This document shows, piece by piece, positions 7,676 through 13,539 of a stretch of 13,539 nucleotides of DNA. The notes beneath the pieces were generated by a model, which made no database searches, was not told the origin of the DNA, and was given only the letters and a program-made list of their open reading frames with translations. The position numbers were made by a program, and so were the translations under genes. The stretch's first letter is position 1, and each line of letters starts with the position of its first letter. Origin of the DNA: Pseudomonadota bacterium (GTDB lineage Bacteria > Pseudomonadota > Gammaproteobacteria > Steroidobacterales > Steroidobacteraceae); the NCBI GenBank assembly GCA_947454665.1, contig CANGMU010000046.1:1-13539 (forward strand). The letters are read 5' to 3'.

Positions 7676-8425
7676 ATGCCGATGCTCGTCCAAGTGACCG
7701 ATTTCCACCTTTTCGGTGACCCGGAAGGCCGCCTGCGCAGGGTGGCTTCCCTGCCGGCGCTGGAGGCCGTGCTGTCCGCCGCCGCGGCCGACATCCGCCG
7801 GGCGGACGCCCTGCTGGCCACGGGAGACCTCGTGCAGGACGATCCGGCCGGCTATGCCCACGTGCGGCAGGCGCTGGGCGGGCTGGGCCTGCCAGTGCGC
7901 TGCATCGCGGGCAACCACGACACGCCGGAGCTGGCCCGGGACCTGACGGCAGCGCCGTTCAGCATCAACGGACACCTCGACCTGCAGGGGTGGCGGATCG
8001 TGTTGCTGGACAGCCAGGTGCCGGGTCGCGGCGAAGGCGCCCTGTCTGCCACTGAACTGGAACGGCTGGACGCGGCGCTGGCCGGTATCGGCGACCGTCA
8101 TGCGCTGGTCGTGCTGCACCACCAGCCGGTGGGGCTCGACAGCCAATGGCTGGATGGCATCGGCCTGGCCAATGCAACGGACTTCCTGGCCGTGATCGAT
8201 CGTCATCCGACGGTGCGCGGCATCCTGTTCGGCCACGTGCACCAGGTGGTCGACGACTGGCGCGGCAGTGTGCGCCTGCTGGGGACGCCCTCGACCTGCG
8301 CGCAGTTCCGTCCCCGCACGGCGCATTTCGAGGTGGATGACCTGCCGCCGGCCTGGCGGCGGCTCAGCCTGCAGGCCGACGGCTCGATCGAGACGTCCGT
8401 CGGCTGGTTGCAGACAGTCGTTTAG
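7676..8425 (+). CDS. cpdA: 3',5'-cyclic AMP phosphodiesterase CpdA (calcineurin-like metallophosphoesterase)
   Basis: This 249-residue cytoplasmic enzyme belongs to the class III cyclic nucleotide phosphodiesterases, which hydrolyse cAMP to AMP at a two-metal centre. All metal-site motifs are present in order: TDFH (Asp9, His11), GDLVQD (Asp51), GNHD (Asn80, His81), LHHQP (His148) and GHVH (His187, His189). LLDSQV, TPSTCAQF and the C-terminal LQADG are shared with E. coli CpdA and separate it from generic metallophosphoesterases. It lacks the roughly 14-residue N-terminal extension of the E. coli protein. The frame is open further upstream, but homology begins at the MPMLVQVTD start. ATG 7676 has no Shine-Dalgarno; ATG 7682 (residue 3) is an alternative. 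It diverges from tkt, and its TAG overlaps the stop of the convergent methyltransferase. Confidence 0.9.
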   Translation: MPMLVQVTDFHLFGDPEGRLRRVASLPALEAVLSAAAADIRRADALLATGDLVQDDPAGYAHVRQALGGLGLPVRCIAGNHDTPELARDLTAAPFSINGHLDLQGWRIVLLDSQVPGRGEGALSATELERLDAALAGIGDRHALVVLHHQPVGLDSQWLDGIGLANATDFLAVIDRHPTVRGILFGHVHQVVDDWRGSVRLLGTPSTCAQFRPRTAHFEVDDLPPAWRRLSLQADGSIETSVGWLQTVV

Positions 8426-9294
8426 TCGCGCAGCGCGACCAGCCAGAATTCCTTGCGCAGGCCGAGCCCATCGGCCACCCGCTGTGCCACCCAGCGCAGG
8501 GGGGCGATGAGCCGCTCGCCCAGCCGCCGCGAAAACGGCGCCGCGCGATGCACGAGCTGCGGGTGAACGGCGACCACGCGATAGCCCTCTTCCTGAAGCA
8601 GGCGCGTGAGCGTTTCAGGCGTGTAGTAGACGAAGTGCTCGCGGCCGTGGGCCGAAGGCAGGTAATACCGGCTTTCCTGCGGCGCGCGCACTGCCTTGCG
8701 ATAGCCGGCGTGCGGAATCGCAATGAACACGCCACCGCCCGGACGCAGCACGCGCCGCACTTCACGCAGCGCCGAGCGCGGATCGAGCGTGTGCTCCAGC
8801 ACGTGCTTCATGGTCACGAGGGCGAACTCACCGTCCGCGAACGGCAGCTTGGACAGCTCGCCCACCTCGGCGCGGAACCCCTGCTCTCGGCAGGTCCGCA
8901 CGGCGTACTGGCTGAGGTCCGCACCAGCAGGCGTAAGCCCGAGCTCGCGGGCAGCGCGCAGCGTGTAGCCCACCGAACAGCCGATATCTAGCATCGGGCC
9001 GGGCGTGATGAAATTCAGGGCGTCGAGGATCTGGTTGCGCGATTTCTGGATCCGACGCCGCGTGCGCTGCGTGTATTTGCGGCCCTGATCGCCAGCGCCG
9101 AAATAGCCGCTCTCGTAGAATCCCTCGGCCGCCGGATCGGGATGTTCGCTGCGCTTGTAGATGAGGCCGCAGCCACAACGCACCCAGGTCAGTTCCGGAT
9201 GGACCGCGAGCGGCTCCGCCTGCGCACCGTGGCACAACGGACAGGCGGCCAGCACGATGGGCTGCAGGGCATCGGACGAGGGGGCGGCATTCAT
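8422..9294 (-). CDS. Class I SAM-dependent methyltransferase with N-terminal zinc ribbon
   Basis: This protein has 290 residues from ATG 9294. An ATG at 9339 would add 15 residues overlapping the start of the divergent protease gene. I prefer 9294 because the zinc ribbon begins just after it, though no clear Shine-Dalgarno marks either. Cys18 and Cys21 (CPLC) with Cys40 and Cys42 (CGCG) form a small metal-binding ribbon. A class I methyltransferase domain follows, with motif I LDIGCSVGY (102-110), an acidic residue in GADLS for the S-adenosylmethionine ribose, and HVLEH at motif IV, then VLRPGG. The C-terminus is basic. This architecture is common among methyltransferases of surface polysaccharide or natural-product clusters, but no such genes are adjacent and the substrate cannot be read from the sequence. 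The 3' end overlaps the cpdA stop. Confidence 0.88.
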   Translation of the reverse strand: MNAAPSSDALQPIVLAACPLCHGAQAEPLAVHPELTWVRCGCGLIYKRSEHPDPAAEGFYESGYFGAGDQGRKYTQRTRRRIQKSRNQILDALNFITPGPMLDIGCSVGYTLRAARELGLTPAGADLSQYAVRTCREQGFRAEVGELSKLPFADGEFALVTMKHVLEHTLDPRSALREVRRVLRPGGGVFIAIPHAGYRKAVRAPQESRYYLPSAHGREHFVYYTPETLTRLLQEEGYRVVAVHPQLVHRAAPFSRRLGERLIAPLRWVAQRVADGLGLRKEFWLVALRD

Positions 9295-9337
9295 GGTCGC
9301 CAGTTTACGGCACGCAGGACACGAGGAAGGCAACGAC

Positions 9338-10219
9338 ATGCGCGCACTGGGCTATTTCGCAGGACTCTTCGCCGCCGCCCTGGGGCTCGTGGCCGTGGCC
9401 ACCGCACCGGCCTGGCGCCTGGTCAGCCAGTTCGCGCACGTGCCGTTCCATCGCGTGGGCAACCGCCTCGCCATGCTGGGTCTGGCGATCGGCCTTTATG
9501 TGGTGGCCCGCAAGCTGGGGCTGGCCAACCGCCAGGCCATGGGATTCGGGCTGCCGCGCAGCCAGTTCCTGCGCGAACTCGGGCGCGGGCTCGTGCTGGG
9601 CGTGCTCTTCATGCTGCCCCTTGCCGCGCTGATGCTGGCGCTCGGGCTGCGCGAATTCGCCGAGGTGCTGACACTGGGCGCCGTCATGAAGCTCGTCCTC
9701 ACCGGCCTCGTCAGCGGGCTCGTGGTTGCCTTCATCGAAGAAAGCTTCCTGCGCGGCGCGATGTACTCCGCGGTCTCGCGCGAATCGGGCACGACAGTGG
9801 CCGTGATCTCCACGTCGCTGCTCTACGCGGCCATCCACTTCTTCGCGCGCTACAAGATCGCCGACGCGGACGTGACCGCCTTCAGTGGCCTGGAACTGCT
9901 GGGCGGTTCGCTGTCGGAATTCGCGCGACCCCTTGAGATCGCTGACGCCTACCTCTGTCTGGCGGCCGTGGGTGGACTGCTCGCCCTGCTGCGCGCCCGA
10001 ACGGGCAGCATCGCGACGGGCATCGGCCTGCATGCAGGCTGGGTGACGGTGATGCTGGTCGTGCTGCGCACCACCGTCGTGGACCCGGAAGCGCCGAAGT
10101 CCATACTGCTGAGCCAGCATGACGGCTTCGTGGGCTGGTTGACGCTGGCCTGGACGATCATCGCCGCCGTGCCGCTGCTGGCCTATTACCGGCGCCGGCA
10201 GGCGCGTGCCGCCGCTTAA
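9338..10219 (+). CDS. CPBP (CAAX/Abi) family intramembrane metalloprotease
   Basis: This 293-residue protein has about six to eight hydrophobic segments and a basic C-terminal tail, so it is an inner-membrane protein. ATG 9338 follows a strong ribosome binding site (GAGGAAGG, seven bases away). The family's first motif, EExxxR, is present as EESFLR (Glu134, Glu135, Arg139). The second motif, normally FxxxH, reads Tyr163-x3-His167. The third, normally HxxxN, reads His232-x3-Val236. The main glutamates and histidines are therefore kept while two supporting residues differ. Relatives include Rce1-like CAAX proteases and bacterial proteins tied to bacteriocin self-immunity or membrane-protein processing. 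Whether this one cleaves a substrate, and which, is unknown. It diverges from the methyltransferase by 43 bases. Its TAA overlaps the stop codon of the convergent LON-domain gene. Confidence 0.87.
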   Translation: MRALGYFAGLFAAALGLVAVATAPAWRLVSQFAHVPFHRVGNRLAMLGLAIGLYVVARKLGLANRQAMGFGLPRSQFLRELGRGLVLGVLFMLPLAALMLALGLREFAEVLTLGAVMKLVLTGLVSGLVVAFIEESFLRGAMYSAVSRESGTTVAVISTSLLYAAIHFFARYKIADADVTAFSGLELLGGSLSEFARPLEIADAYLCLAAVGGLLALLRARTGSIATGIGLHAGWVTVMLVVLRTTVVDPEAPKSILLSQHDGFVGWLTLAWTIIAAVPLLAYYRRRQARAAA

Positions 10220-10806
10220 TCAGCGCTGACGTTCCGCTCCAGCAAAGGCTCGATCGCCGCGAGGCGTTCAAGCGGATCATCGAGCTCCAGCATCCGCTGC
10301 TTCGCGGGCATGTCCAGCGGCAAAATCTCCGCCAGACGGCAGGACACCCAACCGGCCTCTTCGAAATCCTGCGGGATGTCGGCGTAGACCTCGCCCAGCT
10401 CGGGCAACACGCGCTTCAATAACGCAGCAAGGTGGCGGTACCGCCGGGGCACGGCCTGCGCGGGCGTGGCGGGCAGGCATTCGATACAACCGCGGTTCAG
10501 CCCATCCGGCTGCCGCCACTTCTCCAGGACGCGGAAGCGCGACTCACCCCGCCCGGTGATGCCCAGCAGACCATCCTCCAGCAGGTTGAAATCGACGATG
10601 CGCGCCAGCGTGCCCAGCGCCTCGGTCGCGGCAGCGCCGCCCACTTCGTTACCCTCGCGGATCAGCAGCACGCCGAAGGCGCGTTCGCGGCGCAGGCAGT
10701 CCTTCACCATGTCGACGTAGCGCGTCTCGAAAATGCGCAGCGGTAGCGGTCCGCCGGGGAACAGTACCGTGTTCAGCGGGAAGAGCGGGATGTCCTCGGT
10801 GGTCAT
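10216..10806 (-). CDS. Stand-alone LON substrate-binding domain protein
   Basis: This 196-residue protein consists of the N-terminal substrate-binding domain of Lon (PUA-like fold) and lacks any AAA ATPase or Ser-Lys protease domain. The hallmark start is PLFPLNTVLFPGGPLPLRIF (residues 7-26), followed by ETRY. The later RYRHLAALLKRVLPELG region forms the helical part. Stand-alone LON-domain proteins are widespread in proteobacteria and have no settled function; a protein-binding or adaptor role is inferred from the Lon parent. ATG 10806 has a strong GGGAGG six bases upstream. Only 14 bases separate it from the mpl stop, so it is probably the last gene of that operon. Its stop overlaps that of the convergent CPBP protease. 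Confidence 0.92.
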   Translation of the reverse strand: MTTEDIPLFPLNTVLFPGGPLPLRIFETRYVDMVKDCLRRERAFGVLLIREGNEVGGAAATEALGTLARIVDFNLLEDGLLGITGRGESRFRVLEKWRQPDGLNRGCIECLPATPAQAVPRRYRHLAALLKRVLPELGEVYADIPQDFEEAGWVSCRLAEILPLDMPAKQRMLELDDPLERLAAIEPLLERNVSAD

Positions 10807-10820
10807 GGCATACCTCCCGT

Positions 10821-12194
10821 TCAGGTACGGCTGCGGAGCGCCGCCAGCAGCTTGCCGTGCAAGCCGCCGAAACCACCGTTGCTCATCACCAGCACGTGGT
10901 CGCCGGCGCGAGCGGTCGCCGCCAGCTGCGCCACGAGCGCGCCCAGGTCCGATACGAGGTGGGCCCTGTCGCCCAGCGGGAGCGTAATGCTGTGTGCATC
11001 CCAGCCCAGGTCCGCCGGCGCGTAGACGAACACCTCATCCGCGCCGGCCAGCGAGGGCGCCAGCGTGTCCCGGTGCACGCCGAGCTTCATCGTGTTGGAT
11101 CGCGGCTCCAGCACCGCGATGAGCCGCGCTGGGCCGATGCGCCGGCGCAGGCCATCGATCGTCGTGGCGATGGCCGTCGGATGGTGGGCGAAATCGTCAT
11201 AGACGCGAACGCCTGCGGCCTCGCCGGAAAGCTCCATGCGACGGCGCACGCCCTTGAATCTGCCCAACGCTTCGACCGCATGTGGCACAGGCACACCGGC
11301 GTGACGGGCCGCTGCGATGGCGGCCAGCGCGTTGTCGACGTTATGGCCGCCGAACTGCGTCCAGTGGACCTGCCCCTGCGGCTGCCCCTCAAGCAGGACT
11401 TCGAAGCGGCCGTAGTCGCTGCCCGGCTGGACGCGAGCGGACCAGTGGGCGCCTTCGCCGCCATCGCGCGCAAAGCCTTCGCGCGGTGTCCAGCAGCCCA
11501 TGCGCAGCATCTCGGCAAGGTTCGGATCCGCGGCATTGCAGACGATGCGCCCGCTGCCGGGCACCGTGCGCACGAGATGGTGGAACTGCCGCTGGATCGC
11601 CCCGAGGTCCGGGTAGATGTCCGCGTGGTCGAACTCGAGGTTGTTCAGGATCACCGTGCGCGGTCGGTAATGGACGAACTTGGCGCGCTTGTCGAAGAAG
11701 GCCGTGTCGTATTCATCGGCCTCGATCACGAAGAACGGCGAACTGCCCAGCCGCGCGCTGACGTCGAAGTTGCCCGGCACGCCACCGACCAGGAAGCCGG
11801 GATCAAGGCCCGCATGATCGAGGATGTGCGCCAGCATGCTGGTGGTCGTGGTCTTGCCGTGCGTGCCGGCAACAGCCAGCACCCAGCGATCCTGCAGCAC
11901 TTCCCGCGCCAGCCATTCGGGGCCGGAGGCATAGGGAATGCCACGGTCGAGCACCGCTTCAAGCACCGGCATGCCGCGTGACATCACGTTGCCGACGACG
12001 ACGACATCCGGCACCGGGTCGAGTTGCGCCGGATCGAAACCTTCCGTGACCGCGATATCAAGCGCCTCGAGCTGCGTGCTCATCGGCGGATAGACGTTGC
12101 GGTCGGAACCCGTGACACGATGGCCCGCTGCGCGGGCGATGGCGGCGATGCCGCCCATGAAGGTGCCGCAGATACCCAGGATGTGGACGTGCAT
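10821..12194 (-). CDS. mpl: UDP-N-acetylmuramate:L-alanyl-gamma-D-glutamyl-meso-diaminopimelate ligase
   Basis: This 457-residue cytoplasmic ligase joins the recycled murein tripeptide to UDP-MurNAc using ATP. It lets the cell re-enter peptidoglycan synthesis downstream of MurC, MurD and MurE. The Mur-ligase layout is complete. The N-terminal UDP-binding motif is HILGICGTFMGG (4-15). The P-loop is GTHGKTTT (110-117). The metal-site region EADEYD (158-163) continues into FFDKRAKF, which marks Mpl rather than MurC, and LNNLEFDHADI follows. The C-terminal domain carries RRRMEL, YDDFAHHPTAI, EPRSNTMKLG and SNGGFGG. The length fits the family. The start at 12194 lies directly before the first motif, with a weak AAGAAAG upstream. 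It begins eight bases after the stop of the upstream membrane protein gene and is followed 14 bases later by the LON-domain gene. Confidence 0.97.
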   Translation of the reverse strand: MHVHILGICGTFMGGIAAIARAAGHRVTGSDRNVYPPMSTQLEALDIAVTEGFDPAQLDPVPDVVVVGNVMSRGMPVLEAVLDRGIPYASGPEWLAREVLQDRWVLAVAGTHGKTTTTSMLAHILDHAGLDPGFLVGGVPGNFDVSARLGSSPFFVIEADEYDTAFFDKRAKFVHYRPRTVILNNLEFDHADIYPDLGAIQRQFHHLVRTVPGSGRIVCNAADPNLAEMLRMGCWTPREGFARDGGEGAHWSARVQPGSDYGRFEVLLEGQPQGQVHWTQFGGHNVDNALAAIAAARHAGVPVPHAVEALGRFKGVRRRMELSGEAAGVRVYDDFAHHPTAIATTIDGLRRRIGPARLIAVLEPRSNTMKLGVHRDTLAPSLAGADEVFVYAPADLGWDAHSITLPLGDRAHLVSDLGALVAQLAATARAGDHVLVMSNGGFGGLHGKLLAALRSRT

Positions 12195-12202
12195 GGCTTT
12201 CT

Positions 12203-12757
12203 TCAGGGGGTGGGCGTCGTGGCGTCGGGGAACAGGCCGGTCTCGATGAGGCGACCAATCAGCGATTGAAGCATCACGACGGCGATGCAGCTGAACTGCG
12301 TCCAGCTGGTCGCGGCCCGCAGTACGCGTGCGTTGATGGCCAGCATCCAGATCGCCAGCACCAGCAGCAACAAGGAGACAGGCGCCTGCCAGGCCGGGTC
12401 TTTCATGTAACGGAGGAACAGCCAGGTGACGGCCACGAACACCGGTTGCAGGACGGTCTGATAGCCGAACACGGCTGTTGCGGTCTGCAGGAATCGTTCA
12501 GGGTGACCGGCAAGTTTCAGGACAACCCAGTACCATCCCAGCCCCAACGCGCTGTCCACCAGGATGAGCGCGACCCGGTTGTCCGCGGCCACGGGCATCA
12601 GCGTGCTGAGCACAAGGCTCAGCAGCACGTAGGCGGTCACGGTCACGCCGAGCACACGGCGCGAATACGGGACATCCTCCGGGCCACGACGGAAGAACGC
12701 GATGTCGGTGTAGAGGCGCGCAAGCGTCCTGGCGCCGCCCGGGTTCAGATCATTCAC
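12203..12757 (-). CDS. Multi-pass inner-membrane protein of unknown function, upstream of mpl
   Basis: I do not recognise a named family. The 184-residue protein starts at GTG 12757 (the nearby ATG at 12753 is out of frame). It has a soluble N-terminus of about 34 residues including DIAFFRRGPEDVPYS, then four or five hydrophobic stretches near 35-57, 61-82, 95-116, 124-146 and 151-171, and a short proline/threonine tail. The segment arrangement faintly resembles Yip1-like small membrane proteins, but this is a guess. No catalytic motif is visible. It sits 32 bases from the divergent rnd start and ends eight bases before mpl, so cotranscription with mpl is likely. There is no Shine-Dalgarno. 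A TAAAAT hexamer (12769-12764) ends six bases before the GTG, which would suit a leaderless mRNA. Confidence 0.8.
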   Translation of the reverse strand: MNDLNPGGARTLARLYTDIAFFRRGPEDVPYSRRVLGVTVTAYVLLSLVLSTLMPVAADNRVALILVDSALGLGWYWVVLKLAGHPERFLQTATAVFGYQTVLQPVFVAVTWLFLRYMKDPAWQAPVSLLLLVLAIWMLAINARVLRAATSWTQFSCIAVVMLQSLIGRLIETGLFPDATTPTP

Positions 12758-12789
12758 AGCACGATTTTACACAGCCGGAAGCGCCGCAG

Positions 12790-13539
12790 ATGACGACGAT
12801 CCAACCCATCACCGCCGACCCGCGCGATGCCGCGCGCCTGCAGACGCTTGCCGCGGAACTTTCCGATGCCCGTTTCATCGGTCTCGACACGGAATTCCTG
12901 CGCGAACGCACTTACCGCCCCCTGCTCTGCCTGCTGCAGCTGTCCACGCCGACCACCTTCGACTGCGTGGACCCGCTGGGCGACATGGATCTCTCGCCGC
13001 TGCGCGCGGCGCTGTCAGCGGGTGGCCCGCTGAAGATCATGCATGCCGCCCGCCAGGACCTTGAAGTGCTGTGGCCGCTCTTCGGCCCGCTGGGGCCGCT
13101 GTTCGATACACAGGTGGCCGCGGCACTCACCGGCCTGCCGGCACAAGTGGGCTATGCCGAGCTGGTGCGCCGGCATTTCGCCATCGAGCTGGACAAGTCC
13201 CACACACGCACGGACTGGTCGCAGCGGCCACTGAGCGTCGCACAGCTCTCCTACGCGATCGAAGACGTGCGCCATCTGGGTCCGCTGCGTGAACGCCTGA
13301 TGGAGCAACTGGACAAGCTCGGTCGACTGGATTGGCTGCGTGAGGAGATGTTGCCGCTTGAAGCCGGCGAAGGTCTCTTCGTCGATCCGGAGCGTGCGCA
13401 CGAACGCCTGAAGGGATTGCAGGATCTCGACGCGGATCGGCAACGCCTCGGCCAGCGACTGGCCGCATGGCGCGAACGACGCGCGTCGGAGCGCAACCGG
13501 CCGCGGACCTGGATCCTCGATGACGCTGGTTTGAAGGCG
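12790..13539 (+). CDS. rnd: Ribonuclease D (5' part; 3' end outside window)
   Basis: The frame is open for 250 codons from ATG 12790 to the right edge, about two thirds of the usual 370-390 residue enzyme. RNase D is a 3'-5' exoribonuclease that trims tRNA precursors and other small RNAs using two metal ions. The DEDDy exonuclease motifs are intact: Asp33 and Glu35 in LDTEF, Asp90 in HAARQD, and Tyr155 with Asp159 in YAIED. DKSHTRTDWSQRPL matches the conserved segment before the third motif. From about residue 200 the sequence enters the first HRDC domain (LGQRLAAWRERRASERNRP), where the window ends. The start is supported by GGAAG eight bases upstream and by homology beginning soon after. 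It diverges from the mpl-linked membrane protein gene. Confidence 0.95.
   Translation, partial: MTTIQPITADPRDAARLQTLAAELSDARFIGLDTEFLRERTYRPLLCLLQLSTPTTFDCVDPLGDMDLSPLRAALSAGGPLKIMHAARQDLEVLWPLFGPLGPLFDTQVAAALTGLPAQVGYAELVRRHFAIELDKSHTRTDWSQRPLSVAQLSYAIEDVRHLGPLRERLMEQLDKLGRLDWLREEMLPLEAGEGLFVDPERAHERLKGLQDLDADRQRLGQRLAAWRERRASERNRPRTWILDDAGLKA

Noticed and set aside
7594..7821. An N-terminal extension of transketolase to 7821
   Set aside because: The added residues match nothing in transketolases and would overlap the start of the divergent cpdA; the conserved N-terminus starts right after ATG 7593.
9295..9339. An earlier start (9339) for the methyltransferase, sharing a CATG with the protease start
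   Set aside because: It adds a CPAC-containing stretch, but the usual zinc ribbon is complete from 9294, and the longer form would overlap the protease ribosome binding site. Not fully excluded.
10220..10229. The perfect palindrome TCAGCGCTGA just after the protease stop
   Set aside because: Ten bases only, within the last codons of the LON gene, with no loop or T-run; too short to call an operator or terminator.
10857..11981. A 374-codon plus-strand frame opposite mpl
   Set aside because: It mirrors the mpl coding frame and has no domain or ribosome binding site; a compositional shadow.
1..13539. Mobile elements, CRISPR arrays, tRNA or rRNA genes, defence or toxin systems
   Set aside because: No transposase, integrase, spaced direct repeats or RNA-gene signatures were seen. 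Coding density and gene content are those of a stable core region.

Overview
The window is GC-rich, densely packed bacterial chromosome. All twelve protein genes are readable as ordinary housekeeping or conserved families. The combination of Mpl (murein recycling), a DEDDy RNase D, CpdA and a tkt-gap-pgk-pyk glycolytic cluster points to a gammaproteobacterium. The high GC suggests something like Xanthomonadales or a neighbouring lineage, but that last step is inference. No mobile element, CRISPR array, tRNA or rRNA was seen, and no gap between genes exceeds about 100 bases.

Layout, left to right. (1) A patatin-like phospholipase gene on the minus strand runs off the left edge. (2) Divergent from it is an exported BCP-type peroxiredoxin on the plus strand, closed by an intrinsic terminator at 1818-1851. 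(3) The terminator faces the end of a minus-strand carbon-metabolism operon: transketolase (7593-5593), glyceraldehyde-3-phosphate dehydrogenase (5550-4537), phosphoglycerate kinase (4520-3342) and pyruvate kinase (3284-1851). A strong hairpin with a T-tract lies between pgk and pyk. (4) The cAMP phosphodiesterase gene cpdA diverges from tkt and converges, with overlapping stop codons, on a zinc-ribbon methyltransferase (9294-8422, minus). (5) A CPBP/CAAX-family membrane protease (9338-10219, plus) also ends in overlapping stops, against a LON-domain protein. (6) The minus-strand unit 12757-10216 reads membrane protein of unknown function, mpl, LON-domain protein. (7) The 5' two thirds of rnd (RNase D) runs off the right edge.

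How the genes fit together: tkt, gap, pgk and pyk carry carbon from the pentose phosphate pathway through lower glycolysis to pyruvate. The pyruvate kinase has the residue set of potassium-independent enzymes. CpdA sits back to back with this operon and may link it to cAMP level, though only by position. Mpl reattaches recycled murein tripeptide to UDP-MurNAc. The small membrane protein just before it and the LON-domain protein just after it are likely cotranscribed with it.

I found no convincing new multi-gene system. The points most worth a second look are the pgk-pyk hairpin, the unknown membrane protein coupled to mpl, the probable leaderless starts, and the altered motifs in the CPBP protease.
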